Notes: generated from the letters alone by a model not told the origin. A DNA stretch of 64,000 nucleotides from Rhynchospora pubera (GCA_028095005.1 CM051459.1:44894257-44958256); one strand, 5' to 3'; counted from the first letter of the stretch, positions 36,482 to 50,238 are shown. Numbers and translations are program-made.

Positions 36482-36602
36482 AGACAGCAAAACAAACATG
36501 TACGGGAATTAACAAGTGATCAGAATTAGTACTCATGTAATTAGACAGCAAAACAAACATGTACGGGAATTGACAAGTGATCAGAATTAGTACTCATGTA
36601 AT
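36482..36602. repeat. 61 bp tandem duplication
   Basis: Two direct copies starting AGACAGCAAAACAAACATGT at 36482 and 36543 and differing at very few positions, so the duplication is recent. Confidence 0.92.
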
Positions 36603-38640
36603 CAGACAAATAACCAATTCTTTCATTCTATTTTCTTTTTTTTCCCATTTATGTAATTAAAGGCACTGATGGCACACAATAATATTTGGAAGTTATTCCT
36701 CCACTCTTTTTTAAAAGGATAAATAAAAAAGAAGAAGTTTCAAGTTTCAACTCTCCAAAAACCATCCTTTTTTTTGTGGGAATAAAATAAATAAATATCT
36801 TTGCCAAATGCCAACCTTCTTAAATGAACACACGTACTTTTCGTATAAAGATGTCTACTCAAATAAAATTTTTAACATCGGCATTTGAAAATTTATAGCT
36901 GTCATGGCCTCGGTGTAAAGGGTAGGTCAATTATTTGAAAACGAAGTTAAAAAAAAAAAGAAGGCGAGATCGTCGGTGGCAAAAAGAGACAACATCTATA
37001 TGTCATGTCAGATCTATACTCATTCCTACCTTTTTTTGTTATAGATTGCATGTGCAATTAGTCAAACAGTCACTACGTATAGTCCAGGTTTTTTTAACGA
37101 TAAAATGAGTTTAATTATCTAATTTTAAATATTTATAAGAATTTTTTAATCAAATTTGAGGTCCCAAGTTTTACTTTGAAGAACGTTATATGAATTATTA
37201 GATTTTAAAAATATTTCACAAAAAAATGTCAAATTAAATACCAAATTACATATGTCATTGCTTACTTGGGCCGAATGGAAGTTTTGTATGGAAAAAATTC
37301 ATTCAGGATTGTGCAAGAATTGGCCTCTTTCAGTTTTTTCACCTTTAAATTTGAAGTTATGATATTCTGTAGCACTAATAAGAATGGCTAAATAAACTTA
37401 AAGCTGGCTTTAATAATTAATATTAACAGAGCTCAAAAAATTAGTTCTCCAAATGCTTTTTGAAGAATTGTATGACAGGTTCCTGTCTCATGTAGTCCTG
37501 TGTATACTGATTTTTTCCCTCACATTATATTCTTCCAAATCATTTCACTCGAATCAGATTTGAAGAGAACACGGCAATGACTAGTGACTACTAATCATGG
37601 GGTTCACATTTCACAGAATTTTTTCTTTTCTTTTAGATGCTCATAGTAAAGACAAATTCAATTAGGTAGGAGGTATACCTCGTCAATACATGTGACTTTT
37701 TCATGTGGTGCTGTGCGCCTGTGCCACCACATTTATTCAATGCAAAGCTGCACGGTTTCAAACTTAAAACTTGACTAACTGACTGGGACTAATAATTTTC
37801 CTTCTTGGTAGTATGTTATGAAAACTAATATGAAATGGACTACTTCCAAACATTCATTAAATTCAGTATAATTATCTCTCTAATTAAATAGTTTTATGCA
37901 CAAATATTTCCAAAATAAAAACATAAAAGACTCACTCAGCCCCTCGATTAAAAGGGGCCAGTCCTTGTTAAAGTCTTTATTTGTAGAAATAAAATAAATA
38001 ATAATTCAGTAATTGAAGCAGTAAAATACCTTGTTTTTAGTTACTAGAATTCTTGTATACTTTTATGTGAAAAAAAAATGAAATGATAAAAGCAAAGAGA
38101 GATCTAGGAGACACGGTTTCTTCCTGCATTATCAGCATGCAACCCAATAAATTCTGTTTCAGTTAAAAAAAAAAAAACTCTGTTTCATAATTTAATTCTC
38201 TTTAATCACAATCTTGATCTCCTGTGGCGCGCGCCGAACCTCCAAATGAGCAACGAACCAATAAAGCCTGCCCAATCCACCAATTACTAACAATTTATTA
38301 CTATCCATTTCGGGAAAACACAAAAGGCTATTTCCCATATCAACTCTGACGCTAATTAGTGTTCCTCCATAAAATTCCCATTTTTTTATCAAAAAAAATA
38401 AAATAAAAAATAAAATTCCCATTTCCATTTCCAAAAGTAAAAAAGTTAAAAAATCTAAAGTCGTTCAACTGTTTAACAAACCTGGACCCCACATGTCATC
38501 GAAATAACGAAATCCCCCAGTCCCGGTCAACCACAGTAAAAAATATCATAAATAAACAAAAATCAATTTCTTTCCCGACTTGGTCGCACGTTGCTCCACA
38601 TGCCTCCTTCCTTCCTCTCCATCCCTTCCTTTCCTCTCTC
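36603..38640. other. Intergenic region upstream of RGP
   Basis: AT-rich spacer with no exon, RNA gene or bounded transposon that I could support. The last about 150 bp become C/T-rich and are probably RGP promoter. Confidence 0.5.
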
Positions 38641-38648
38641 TATTTAAA
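38641..38648 (+). promoter_or_regulatory. RGP TATA box
   Basis: TATTTAAA lies 108 bp upstream of the RGP start codon and is followed by a long CT-rich leader (CCTTCC and CTCTCC runs), typical of strongly expressed plant genes. Transcription would begin near 38670. Confidence 0.6.
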
Positions 38649-38748
38649 CACCTTCCTTCCCTCCTCTTCTCTCACCTCACCTTCTCTCCTCTCCTTCCAA
38701 CTCCCATCCAAAACAGACCCAACATATATATCACAACAAGTTCGAACA

Positions 38749-41108
38749 ATGTCGGTCCCGATCACGCCGGCGCTGAAGGATGAGCTCGACATAGTGATTC
38801 CGACAATCAGAAACCTCGATTTCCTCGAGATGTGGAGGCCATTCTTCCAGCCTTACCACCTCATCATTGTGCAGGATGGTGACCCCACCAAGACCATCAA
38901 AGTCCCCGAGGGGTTCGACTACGAGCTCTACAACCGCAACGACATCAACCGCATTCTTGGCCCCAAGGCCTCCTGTATCTCCTTCAAGGACTCCGCTTGC
39001 CGCTGCTTCGGCTACATGGTGTCCAAGAAGAAGTACATCTACACCATTGATGATGACTGCTTTGTGAGTCATTTTAGCCTTATTATTATTATTATCTATT
39101 TTTATAATTCTGTTAGTTTGTTTAGAACTTTACAGTTTACATGGGGGAGTTCTTGGATCTGGGGAGTGGGGAGGAGTGGAGACTGGAGAGGTTCAGATCT
39201 TGGTTTGGGGTGCTTTTGACTTTTCCTTTTCTATTTTCATTAAGGATGCTAGTACATATTAATTAACATATATTTTAAAATTTAGATCATTTTGGACCAC
39301 AGCTTGAGTGTTTCAACATGGTGTTGACTGTTGACTTATGTAGATGGGTAGATCTGGGTTACTGGGTACAGTTTTCTGGTTCTGGATCCAATTTAAATGG
39401 GAACCGGATTTAATCTATATGGTCTAATTCTGATCGGACGATCCATGTTGGATCTGACTGCCCGTGAAACTTGGGCAGGCTGGTCAGTGTAACTTTTTTC
39501 ATGTCAATTGCATTCTGACTAATGACTATAACACTAAAATTGGCCTAAAAATAAATTTGGCATTGACCTCTCCATTTCTATAACAAAAATGCAGAGGAAA
39601 ACCTGCATTCAGTAACTTGATTCAGATCCAATGTTTATTCCAGGCGCCACATCCAATTATGCAATTAAATTCAAAATTCATCAACTACACAATTTCATTT
39701 GGAATTCCATTTTTTACCCTGGTGTACTGTGGGCCTACTTATTAGTTATTACACATAATGCTTTCTCAGCCGATCTGCAAACCATTGTTAACAATCCCAC
39801 ATTGCTGATAGCTAAATACAATTACATTGCTCAAAATATCCCCTTCAATACATTTCAAAAAGTCTTTGCTAAGGGAAAAACAAAGCAAACCTCTGATATG
39901 TTGAAACTGATTGTGAATGAAGGTTGCCAAGGACCCAACCGGGAAAGAAATTAATGCCCTGGAGCAGCACATCAAGAACTTGTTGTGCCCATCTACCCCC
40001 AACTTCTTCAACACTCTTTATGACCCGTACCGTGAAGGCGCCGACTTTGTGCGTGGTTATCCCTTCAGCATGCGTGAGGGTGTCAAGACCGCAGTTTCTC
40101 ATGGTCTTTGGATGAACATCCCTGACTATGATGCCCCCACTCAGATGGTCAAGCCCCTTGAGAGAAACACCAGGTACATTTGTCTTTTTTCCTTTTTCCT
40201 TTTCCCTTTGGTTCAGACTTGTTTGACAATTATAGTAAGAAAATTAAACACAACAAGCTAAATCAAAATTACAAACTTGAGTTGTGTTTCTCATTACTAA
40301 AGATTGTTTGCTGTTTTCTCGCTAGGTACGTCGATGCAGTTATGACTATTCCCAAGGGAACCCTTTTCCCAATGTGCGGCATGAATCTCGCATTCGACCG
40401 TGAGCTCATTGGCCCAGCAATGTACTTCGGGCTCATGGGTGATGGCCAGCCGATCGGGCGTTACGACGACATGTGGGCTGGATGGTGTATCAAGGTACAA
40501 TTGTTTTTCCTGATTCTCAAACATCGGTAGGAGTTCATTGGATTAAATGTTCAAACAAATATAATTCACTATTTATCACCATATTGATTTGTTTAATTTG
40601 ATAAGTAGAGGAGAATAATATTAGTGAAAATATAAAAGACTGGCAAATAGAAAGTGAGGCCGTTTAAATCCAGGTCCTTAATAATTAGCATGGATTAGGC
40701 ACGTGAAAGGATGCTTGTATCTGATGCTAATATATTCTATCATTATTTCAGGTCATCTGCGACCACTTGGGCCTCGGTGTAAAGACTGGTTTGCCTTACA
40801 TCTGGCACAGCAAGGCCAGCAACCCATTTGTGAACTTGAAAAAGGAATACAAGGGTATTTTCTGGCAGGAGGAGATCATTCCTTTCTTCCAGTCAGTGTC
40901 CCTCCCAAAGGATTGCACATCTGTGCAGAAGTGCTATCTTGTTCTGGCAGAGAAGGTTAAGGAGAAGCTTGGTCCCATCGACCCATACTTCACCAAACTT
41001 GCTGATGCTATGGTAACATGGATTGAGGCATGGGACCAGATCAACTCAACAAGTACTGGTGCTAAAGTTGCCAATGGCACCGCCAATGGTACTGCAAATG
41101 GCAAGTAG
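38749..41108 (+). CDS. RGP: Reversibly glycosylated polypeptide / UDP-arabinopyranose mutase, 4 exons
   Basis: Members interconvert UDP-arabinopyranose and UDP-arabinofuranose at the cytosolic face of the Golgi, feeding arabinosylation of wall polysaccharides and glycoproteins. Exons 38749-39063, 39923-40173, 40326-40494 and 40752-41108 join in frame to 363 aa, the normal length for the family. Signature stretches are LKDELDIVIPTIRNLDFLEM, YHLIIVQDGDP, YELYNRNDINRILGPKASC, TIDDDCF (the DDD metal/nucleotide motif at residues 101-103), EGADFVRGYPF (Arg149 is equivalent to the self-glycosylated Arg158 of Arabidopsis RGP1), MCGMNLAFDR and RYDDMWAGWCIKV. The C-terminus is a short, variable repeat, ANGTANGTANGK. 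No signal peptide, as expected. The N-terminal leader before the LKDELD motif is about nine residues shorter than in AtRGP1. Very likely functional. Confidence 0.97.
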
Positions 41109-41408
41109 ATAAGCACTACGGCTTAGAAACACTGGAGTGAGACTGATGTCTCTTTGTTATTATTCCATATCATTCTTTGTGGTCACTATTTCTTTGTTAT
41201 ACTTGTGTTAGACAAGAAAGTATCTTTTTCTCTTCAATTTTGTCTTTTCAAGGATTATGTCCTGTGGTTAAATTTATAGCTTTGTAATTTTATTTCAGTA
41301 TTTAAGAAGATGATACTAATTATTTTTGAGCAAAAAGAGTTATAAATTATATGCCATGTATGTTATAGTATTTTCTTGAGCAAAGAGAGTTAGCCCTGAT
41401 CAAAATGT

Positions 41409-41669
41409 TTTTTTACGCGGGATTTCATTTCATTTCAGTTCAATTGATTTAATAGAATATATGCTTAACACGGGGAAAAAAAAAAGAAAAGGAACTGCTA
41501 TATGGTGTTCCGATGGTCTCACTCACTCTTCCGCGGTTCCGAAATACGGGTGCCGGAGTGAAATTGGATCTAATTATATGAGAATTTCAACCAAATGACA
41601 TCAAATCCGTTCATTTTGATCACAAATTTGCCAACGCAATGAAATGAAATCCCATGTTAAAAAAATGGG
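41409..41669. mobile_element. Candidate fold-back element between convergent genes
   Basis: TTTTTTACGCGGGATTTCAT continuing TTCATT near 41409 is matched inversely by AATGAAATGAAATCCCATGT near 41636-41655. The roughly 260 bp unit lies in the 908 bp tail-to-tail gap between RGP and the FYR gene. No target duplication was identified, so the transposon call is tentative. Confidence 0.4.
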
Positions 41670-42016
41670 ATTTTGATCTGCGCTATTGATCACATGTCGT
41701 TTATGCTATGATATTTTTCCTTCAGAAAAAATGATACTAAAGCCACGTCATATTAGAGTACACATCGCCCAATTAGTACCATAAAGATTGCAATTTATCA
41801 TAAATTTAAAGCAAACAGTAAGAAGTTTTAAAAAAAATGAAAAGGGAAGAATCAGATTTCAATGGAAATTGACATGCATCTATACAGACAGGTATCCTTT
41901 CGAAGAAAAAGGTTGCACTTACAAAAAGCAAAAGTACACATCTACTTTCCTTCTACAAATACCCCAAATGGAATCAGCATCTCATTTTCACATCTGGCGT
42001 TGGTTCTGAAGCATCT

Positions 42017-45000
42017 TTACAGCATGTAAATTAGGACCTGGTTTCTATCATCTGCCACAGCCATAGCCCCCGACATGTGATCAACAGCTATACACGATAC
42101 ACTTCCACCTGATTCCAATAAAGTGGTAATTCAAGCACAATTCTATAGCATATGCTGTCATAAAAAAAAGTTAATATATCATGACTCATGCAGCCTGACA
42201 ATAGGAGAAATAGCACACAATACTGACAAAAACACAAACTTAGTAGTTTGAAAGTTAATTGGAGAAATCACAAAGGGACATGACTGCATCCACCCTAACC
42301 TTTTACAGAAACATATAAGAAAGTTAAAAAGCTCTGTGAGCAACTTACTTTCAAAACAGTACATAGAAGCAACCTTCCTCCCAGAACTTAGTTCCCATTT
42401 GTAGAATAAACCATCAAGGGTTCCTGCAAACCCGTAATTAGTCGTGGCGTCAACCACACTAATCCTGAAAAAGAATAGAGACAAGCTTAGGATCTAACAT
42501 GCCTTCAAAGCTGGTGAAAGTTGACATACAAATCCAAATTGAAAACCAGACTGAACCCAGCTATTACAAAACTGAATTTAAGAAAACAGGCCACAAAACT
42601 AATTATGTCCAATCTTAAATTAATTGCTTAATGAGACTATTACCACTTTTTGGTTTCAAAAAAACAAAGATCTGACCTAAATTGACCTGTTGAAACACCC
42701 AACAGTGTCATATAGACAAAATTTGACCTGAGTTTGGTTTTAACCAAAACATGACCAAAATATCTTGTTTGACTTACACACATGTACCTTTGGTCCAAAA
42801 CAGGCCCCATGAAGACAGAGTTTTTGGCCAGAAGAGCCAGTCTCCATCTTCTGTTTGGTTCCTTTGCCTTCAAATCCTTTTGAAACTCTGATACTGTAGC
42901 AGAGGAGACCAGCAGCCACACAGCCGCATCACCTTCTCCTGATTGTGTCCAGTTCAATTCCTTGGTACCAATATCCTTTAAGTGTGCTTGTAAATAGTTA
43001 CTGCCATGAACTTCATTCTTGTGTGTATTGAAGCAGCTCAAGGGAAGAATTTCTAAGATTATGTTACTTGGTGCCCTAAACTTCGAAAGAAGTGCTCGCT
43101 TGGTTATGTCCCTGGAAATTTGTTTCCCTTGATTATTTAAAAATTTAGTTTTTGCACTGTCCTGTTTATCTTGGTGCTTAATTGCAATACTGAGAATAAG
43201 TTTGGTCCTAAATATGATAAAAAAGTACCAGAAAATTGGGTGGTTGGTGGTGAATATGTCCAGTACTGTCTTACGAAAATCAAGAATAAGTGTGCATCAC
43301 CATTTGTTTGGCATATCTAAAAGTTGAAACAAAACAAAAAGGCATACCATAAGCAAAATACTCCACACCCATCATGACCAAGAACAAGCAAATTAGATCT
43401 GGGTACTTCTCTTAGTTCCAATATGGAGGGGCCTATGTCAGATCCAGGTAAAGTGAATTCATCCGATACTGTGCTGTCAACATAACCAAACAAAGAAACT
43501 GTACATCAACAAAGCCAATACAGAAAGAAAAATTAGCATCACCATAGTTGCAATGAGGGTCTCATTTGGTTTGTTATTGTTGTCTTGGTCAAACAGAGTT
43601 TATTTGCATAAAGAGGTGTTCTTGTTGGTTTGGTTTAGCAATGGTGCAAAGACTATTACCATTTTTTTTTCAGAATAAAAAGAGAGAACAATGGCACTAG
43701 GGTAAAAATTAATAATAATTTACCTCCATTTAGAGCTCATAACCCATACATGCAATCTCACAGTCACTTCAAACGCTATGACGTAATTTGGTTTGCAGAC
43801 CAAAATGCAGGCGGCTCTGTCATGAGACATCAGCTCGGTCACTCGTGAAACAAACCCAAAATTGATCCGTACAATTTTCAAGTAATTCTCCTCTACTTGC
43901 TCTGGCTTACAAATCAAGCACGAACAACTGATGCTCATATTGCTGCAAGTATTGAGATTTAATAAGATGCATGCTGTATACTAAACTGGATTCACATGCA
44001 CATCCTAACTTGAATCTTGATATCACATAAGCAACCCATCAACAGGGTTTTTTTCAAAGTTTACTTGTAGGGTGCTAGAAAAATAGCACCAAGATAAAGG
44101 ATAATTTATTAGAGAAGCAAAAGAGATTGTGCAAGTTTTTGTTTAAGCATTACCTATGTAACAGAAAGGTATTTACACATAATGGATAAAGTATATACAA
44201 GGAGAACCACCTGGGAAAATTTACGTATTTAGTAGTGCATCAGCAAAAAATCACAAATAAAAGGATATGCACAGATCACCTGCAAAAAGGAGTTTTGATG
44301 CTTGGAACATGTACGAGCAACGATCCCTCTGTAATGCATTGTAATCCAACTCTTCCAAGTGGTAACTGTAGAAAAAATAAATATAACAAAGGTAAAAGAA
44401 ATACAATATTTTCTGAGTTAATAAATCGAATTGGCTTCTTTTCAAAGTGCACCCAACTTTCTATTTTGCTTGCAGATAAAACACTGAATAGTCTCACATT
44501 GAACTAACACGGCTATTTTGAGTTTTTAGATGAAAAGAAAGGCACCCAGACTTCCCTAATGTGGTTGAAAGGCTAATTGCATCAAATGTTGACGAATTTA
44601 CCTCCATGGCTAATAAAGCATTTCTTCATTAATCTATGAACTTTAAATTTAATAAAGGATTTGCAAGTAATGGGCTTCCTGCTTATTTCCATTGATTAGA
44701 GAGTCAGCATACTTTTTTTGTATTAACTCTCACTTAAAAAGGTCAGGTGCTCATTTGGATATAACAAAATTACATCAAGTGATAGTAGGGAGTTTGAGAA
44801 CTGTTGGATGTTTATTGCAAATATAGTAGAATGCTTGATACTTTCCAAAAATATCTTCAAACAAACCATAAGCATTTCATTATAAGGGTTGTTGAAACAG
44901 ATACCCTCTAAAATTCAGAACTAAAGTGCAAAATAAACTTGACTGAGGCAAATCCAGAATACTGCATCACCTTATTCCGTAAAAACGCTAACAAAAAACA

Positions 45001-48000
45001 GCAATATAATTGAAAGAAAGCTTACATTTCCTTTAAATGGAGGCTCCTCTGATGATAGAAAAAGCATTGAAGTGTAACCGACAAATGAGGGCTTAGCTTG
45101 AGAATTTACGCTGTATACATATAGAGACCGCTCACAACTATTTGAAGTACCACACAACACACACAGTTCTAAGCAGTCACCCTTCAAGCTTAAAGTAACA
45201 GATAGAACTGGTTGTGGGTGAAGATATGGTCCAAACAGGACTTCAAGCTTACTTTCCAGTGGCAAACTAGCAATTTGGTGCTCGGCGAGAGCAGTATTAT
45301 CAAAGCCTCGACTGGTTATGCTTTCTGACAAACAGACTCCCATTTTAGTGCTGTTCTGAACTCTTTCATTTTCAATCTTAACAAATTCTTCTTCAAAGCA
45401 AGCTAGAAGGGAATCACTTAGCAAAATGCCAGTTTTATCAAGGTCCTGTGAGTTATCCTCTTCTTTCTTGACAGAAGAAGTTGGTCCAGAAGAATCACAG
45501 GTTTTATGAACAGTTCCTTTTGAAGAGTAATTTTGATCAAAGCTATCTGGGATTACATTTTTTACCGCCTCTAAAGTATTAAGAGGCTCATGTTCACACT
45601 CAATAAGAGGTGCACTTGTGCCGACGATTTCATGAAGTGAGGTAGAACCAACAATCACATTATCTGATTTATTGTTTAGATTATCATCTTCTTTCATGAT
45701 GTCAGTAGAGCTGGCAGCAGCAGTTTTATGATCAGTTTCACTAGTAGGGTTATTATCACCATGACAGTCTGGGATTACATTTTTTACCTCTGCAATAATG
45801 AGAGGTTCAGGCTTGCAATCATTAACAGGCAAGTTTTTATTCCCTATAACATTAAGTGAGGTGGGTTCAACAGCATCAGAATCTGATATGTGGTTCAGAT
45901 TTCCAGCTTCAAATTGACCTGATAAAGCAAGGACAAAGACCAATAAGAATTGTCACTGCAGTAGCCATGATCTGTACCAACATATAAAAGGTGATTTTGC
46001 ATATGCTAAAGATAAAAATGTTCCGAGGCTATTTGAAAAAGAAAGAAAAAGAGGCTTCCATTTATCAGTATAAGCAAAAGGCATGGTCGCTTGTTAAACT
46101 TGTTAACGACATCCATGAGTATGCTGACTTAGTGGTCTTCTGAGTTCTGACCACTGTCCTTGATTCCAGTATCTCAAACAGTCAAACAATTTTAACCCTT
46201 TTGAACTTCAGTAAAAGCAAAACTTCCTACAAAACAATTTATTATGCTTCTAATGCTCTTTTAACCTTATTTTAAGCACCACCTTTCATAAGAAACCCTA
46301 AACAGTATAAGCAATTGAAAATTGAAGTAATGTTTTCCAAGAAAATAGTATTAGATCATTAGTTGTCCATTTGAAAAAAGCTGATTTTGCAAGTACCGAA
46401 ATTTCTCTATATTTTCTAGAAATAATGAGATCGAATATTCAAAACAACCTTGCTCAAATTACCTCCAACATTATCTCCAATCGCCAGATCGTTTCCAATT
46501 AATTGTTTGTTTCCTTGCATTTTCTTTCTGGAGCTCTTCCTGCAATATGTTTTCTTGAGAAGGGGAATGGCTTGCGGGAGGAGAAAGGCCATCATTGACC
46601 TTGTTATTTCCTGCTGCTCAGAATCCTGGTCAGTCTTCTGAGAGCTCAAATTTGACGAACCAGATGACAGCCGGGCATCTGGCATGGAATCTGTGAGCCC
46701 TTCTTTCATGATTGCATCCTGTGGAGTGCAATCCACAAGGGGAGAGATTTTTTCTGGCAAAGGTTGTGTAGATTTTAAGGTATTGTAGTCAGCTGTGTCA
46801 GCATAGCTGTCATGCACAATGTCTCTCTCCGGAATATGGTTCATGATTTTGATGCTTCCCTTGAGAAAAGTAAATGCCATTACTATTTAAATCAAACTGG
46901 AAAATAAAATAAAAACTCCAAGTGCAAAATGATCATGATGATGACGATGATAAAGAAATAAGAAACATCTAATCATCTGTGCATAATTGGCACAAGAGTT
47001 AGCACTATCTCACAAGACAAAGGGTAGAATATGATCTAAGATCACTTTAAAAATAATATGCAATTCATACAAAGACTTGCATAAGAAAATGTTTTCAAAG
47101 AAGCACTTTTAGGTACCTGCATAATTTCTGCATTGAATGGCATATTCTCGGCAACTTTCTGGTGGTAATTTTCCAGAGAAACAACATATTTCTCCTTAAT
47201 GGTATCATTATCACCATGGATGATCTCCATTTCTTCTTCATTTCTGTTATCTACAAAGTTTTTTAACAAACAGTCAGTAAAACTTGAAGCCAACAGGAAA
47301 AAGTGCAACATATTTGTTTTATTAAAAGTTCTTTCATTATGCGATGTTGCAAAAGTGCAAAAAATCTAAATTTGACAGGAAAGAAGGCATAAGTCATGCA
47401 CATATGCGCTAAACTCACACAAGATCAAATGCATGAAAACATGGAAAAAAAAAAACTACGCCAAAACTCTTTCTCAATCCTTTTGTCTTCAAAGAAATTC
47501 CCAAATGACCTCTTTCTCACTAGGTTATTGAGGCCACTTTCTAAACAGGATGAAAAAGGGAATCAAAGCAACTTTCTATATTTCTCAGTGTTTTCCAGGG
47601 TCATTACTCCTTTTCCAGGAGATGCATCACATTCTGGTGCTTTATAGGACCATGTATGAAGTTATTTTAATATAAAGGCACCTTTTTGTGAGCCACCCAG
47701 CAGGTCTGAGCTCTCCTTATTTTTTGAGGTACAACCTTCTTTGTACAACCTCTTAGACGATCTTTCCTCAGGTTTGAATTTCATATTTCTTTCACTATTA
47801 CGTTTTGATTTCCTCAAGTAGACAAGTCTCGGATGCTTATCGTGATTTTGTACAATTTCATGAGCTTTTGATGCTTGCTTGGAATCATTTGGAGGGGTTG
47901 AATTTGCATTGGCAACCAATTCACGGAGTAATCTTTGTACTACTTTGTTTTTGAACCCAAATAGCTGTATGACAGAAGATAAATGTTTCATTTAGTAACG

Positions 48001-49373
48001 GGGTTTCTGGATACTGATACTTGTGTCAGTCTACTTAAAATTTAGCAAACAACATCAGAACAAATCACTTGCACCATGTATTAATTCAAATGGCCCTTTT
48101 GCACAGAACTTCAATGGTCCTCCCTTTGATGGGCCTTAAAAGAAAAAAGGAAAAAAAGAATCTCAGCTGGGTATGAGCACCAACCAGCCAAGCATAAATG
48201 GCATAAGCTGAGATCAAACAGCATGTAAAGCATACGGTACCACACTGGTTGGTACAAATCATAATTGTACCTTAATTAAACAAGGTTGAAGTAAAATTAT
48301 ATACAAAAAATTAACCATACAAGACAAAGTATAACTGTGGTTACCTCAGAACCATCGATATTAGAAGAAAGCCTTCTCCCATTCCAATTTATTGCCTTAG
48401 GAGAAGTCTTCTTCTGAAGGCTTTTCCAAGCTAGATCTGGTGTCATCCCACTACACGATTCCCCATCTGTCATCTTAACCTGTTATGAGATTAACTCCAA
48501 ATATTTTCCTGATCAGAAAAAAAGAACCCATATAGCAAGGACTGTGTAGCACTGGCATTTTTTACGTTGGAGTTGGAAATTTGAGACTCATTTTGTTCAG
48601 AATGTCAAATTTACATCGGCCAGATGTCAAGAGATCAAAAAACAAAGAAACTGAGTAGAGTTACAATAACAGATATGTAAAAAGTTTAATAATATTTTTA
48701 GCCTGGTCAGTCTAGGTGTTACTCAAACCAGATATATAAGAAATCTATTTTCGGATAAGATTGGTAATTGATACACAAACCACCAGCTTTGGTTACTTTA
48801 GGCTTATTTGAGGTCTGAGAATAGCCTTTGTTTTTTTTAAACTAAGATTCGTACTTCAGCCAGCATCAAAGTTCTATCTATGTTTCCATTTAACAAACAA
48901 CATAATGAGAGCTGTAACAATTTAATTGGAATGTAGAAATTTGGGGCATAAAACTGCATCTAAGGGTTACTTGAGCTCTTCAATTGCCTCAAATTGATCA
49001 ATTAAGAAAAGGATACTGAAAAGGGAAGTAATAGATAAAGATCTAACCAAAAATAAAGGACCTTTGGGCCCTTCTCTGATCTCCATCTGGCATGTGGTCC
49101 CAGAGTGAGTTCGTATGGCCCGATAACCCACCGGATACGGATACCGATCCTTAGCCTACAACAGAAAGCCAGAAACCAGACTCCCATAAGGTTGAGAACA
49201 AAAAGAGCAGTAACAGCATAAGAAACGGAGAAATGGAGAGAGGGGAAAAGAAAAGGCGAACGAACCCGCGATGAGCTCCAGTACTTCTTCTCCCAGTGAC
49301 CGCGGTAGAGCGAACCAATGGAGACGATCTCCAGGTCATCCTGCGCCTCCGTTAAAGAACTTGGCTTCTCCAT
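42017..49373 (-). CDS. FYRN/FYRC-domain protein with WD40-like C-terminus, 13 exons
   Basis: Exons in coding order: 49373-49266, 49155-49048, 48479-48345, 47964-47682, 47250-47117, 46859-46463, 45918-45026, 44365-44280, 43942-43724, 43473-43348, 43111-42788, 42464-42349, 42108-42017. All junctions are GT-AG, phases match throughout, and 3021 nt give 1006 aa. Residues 37-75 (RYPYPVGYRAIR, GPKGPLFLV) are a FYRN domain; residues 75-137 (DGESCSGMTPDLAWKSLQKK, LFGFKNKVVQRLLREL) are a FYRC domain. These occur together in chromatin proteins such as trithorax and KDM5 enzymes and in TBRG1. A basic, Ser/Asp-rich linker with KKTYCRKSSRKK, probably nuclear-targeting, follows. Residues about 620-1006 look beta-propeller-like, for example GFAGTLDGLFYKWELSSG and the final AVADDRNQVLIYML. 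No catalytic domain is seen, so an adaptor role is inferred. It is convergent with RGP. Exon 9's acceptor is the least certain junction. Confidence 0.87.
45493..45859 (-). repeat. Internal about 60-residue tandem duplication in the FYR protein
   Basis: Within exon 7, residues about 409-470 and 471-531 repeat the same order of motifs: a TSL/STSL start, EPL, then VKNVIPD, HKT and EDN. The DNA shows the same (TGGGATTACATTTTTTACC in both). Divergence is considerable, so the duplication is old. It lies in the acidic linker between the FYR module and the WD40-like part. Confidence 0.7.
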
Positions 49374-49540
49374 TGACCGCGATGGAAAAATCGTTCGGAA
49401 AACCTAGGGTAATGAGAGTTGGGATTTTGGCGCCATTTTTGGGGGGTTTTCTTTGGGTGCTCAGCCTGTGAGCGGCAAATAAATTGCTCTCAGTCTGCTT
49501 CGGCTCCGAACTGGACGTCAGTCACATTTGACTTGTCGGA

Positions 49541-49548
49541 TATATATA
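49541..49548 (-). promoter_or_regulatory. Candidate TATA of the FYR gene
   Basis: TATATATA lies about 170 bp upstream of the start codon at 49373. A TGACGTC word (minus strand, about 49520) between TATA and gene could be a bZIP site. Both are short and found by position only. Confidence 0.35.
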
Positions 49549-50238
49549 TTTTTTAATTAAAATTCAGATTTTAGTTTTTTTGAAAAAAATATTTCAGATT
49601 TTAGTCATCAATATTTTTTATTTAAAAAAAAAAGAACTCGGTCTTTCAACTTTAAATTTGTTTGTTTGTTTTCTAGCTTGCAGTTGCTATCGTAGTAAAG
49701 TGAATTTCAATTATTAATTATTAATTATGATGTATTATTGCGGAATATTTTCAATCATTGAAAGAGACCGTAACATCATATTACAGGGGAATAAAAAGTG
49801 GCAGAGTGTGTTGAGTTCTAATTCAACGCGGAAATGGCAATAATTAAACATAAAGAAAATGTAGTGTATGGTCGAAATTTTTTATATGTAGCAGACTAAA
49901 TTTTTTTAATGGGTCGAAATTCAGATAAATTCTTAAAAATTTTTTAACAACTACTATTGTTTAGGTTTAAGTTCGATTAAAAAATTCAGAATTACTTACG
50001 AATTCCATTCTCAGAGTCATTCCATCGTTCTCTGGTGATGTATTTTTTTTCTTTCCATTTTCGTAATACACCATAGCATTCTTATCATCCCTTTCTATTT
50101 AAGTCTATAATCCCCATCCAATACCTTCCATCCGTCATTTACTCACCCCATTCGGCGCTTACTCACTCTTTTAGCTCCAATTGTCCTATATTATGATACT
50201 AGATGTCCTCATAAATATCATAATGATCCTATAAAATA
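49549..50238. other. Intergenic, no gene seen
   Basis: AT-rich spacer upstream of the FYR gene. No bounded repeat or exon recognised. Confidence 0.45.
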
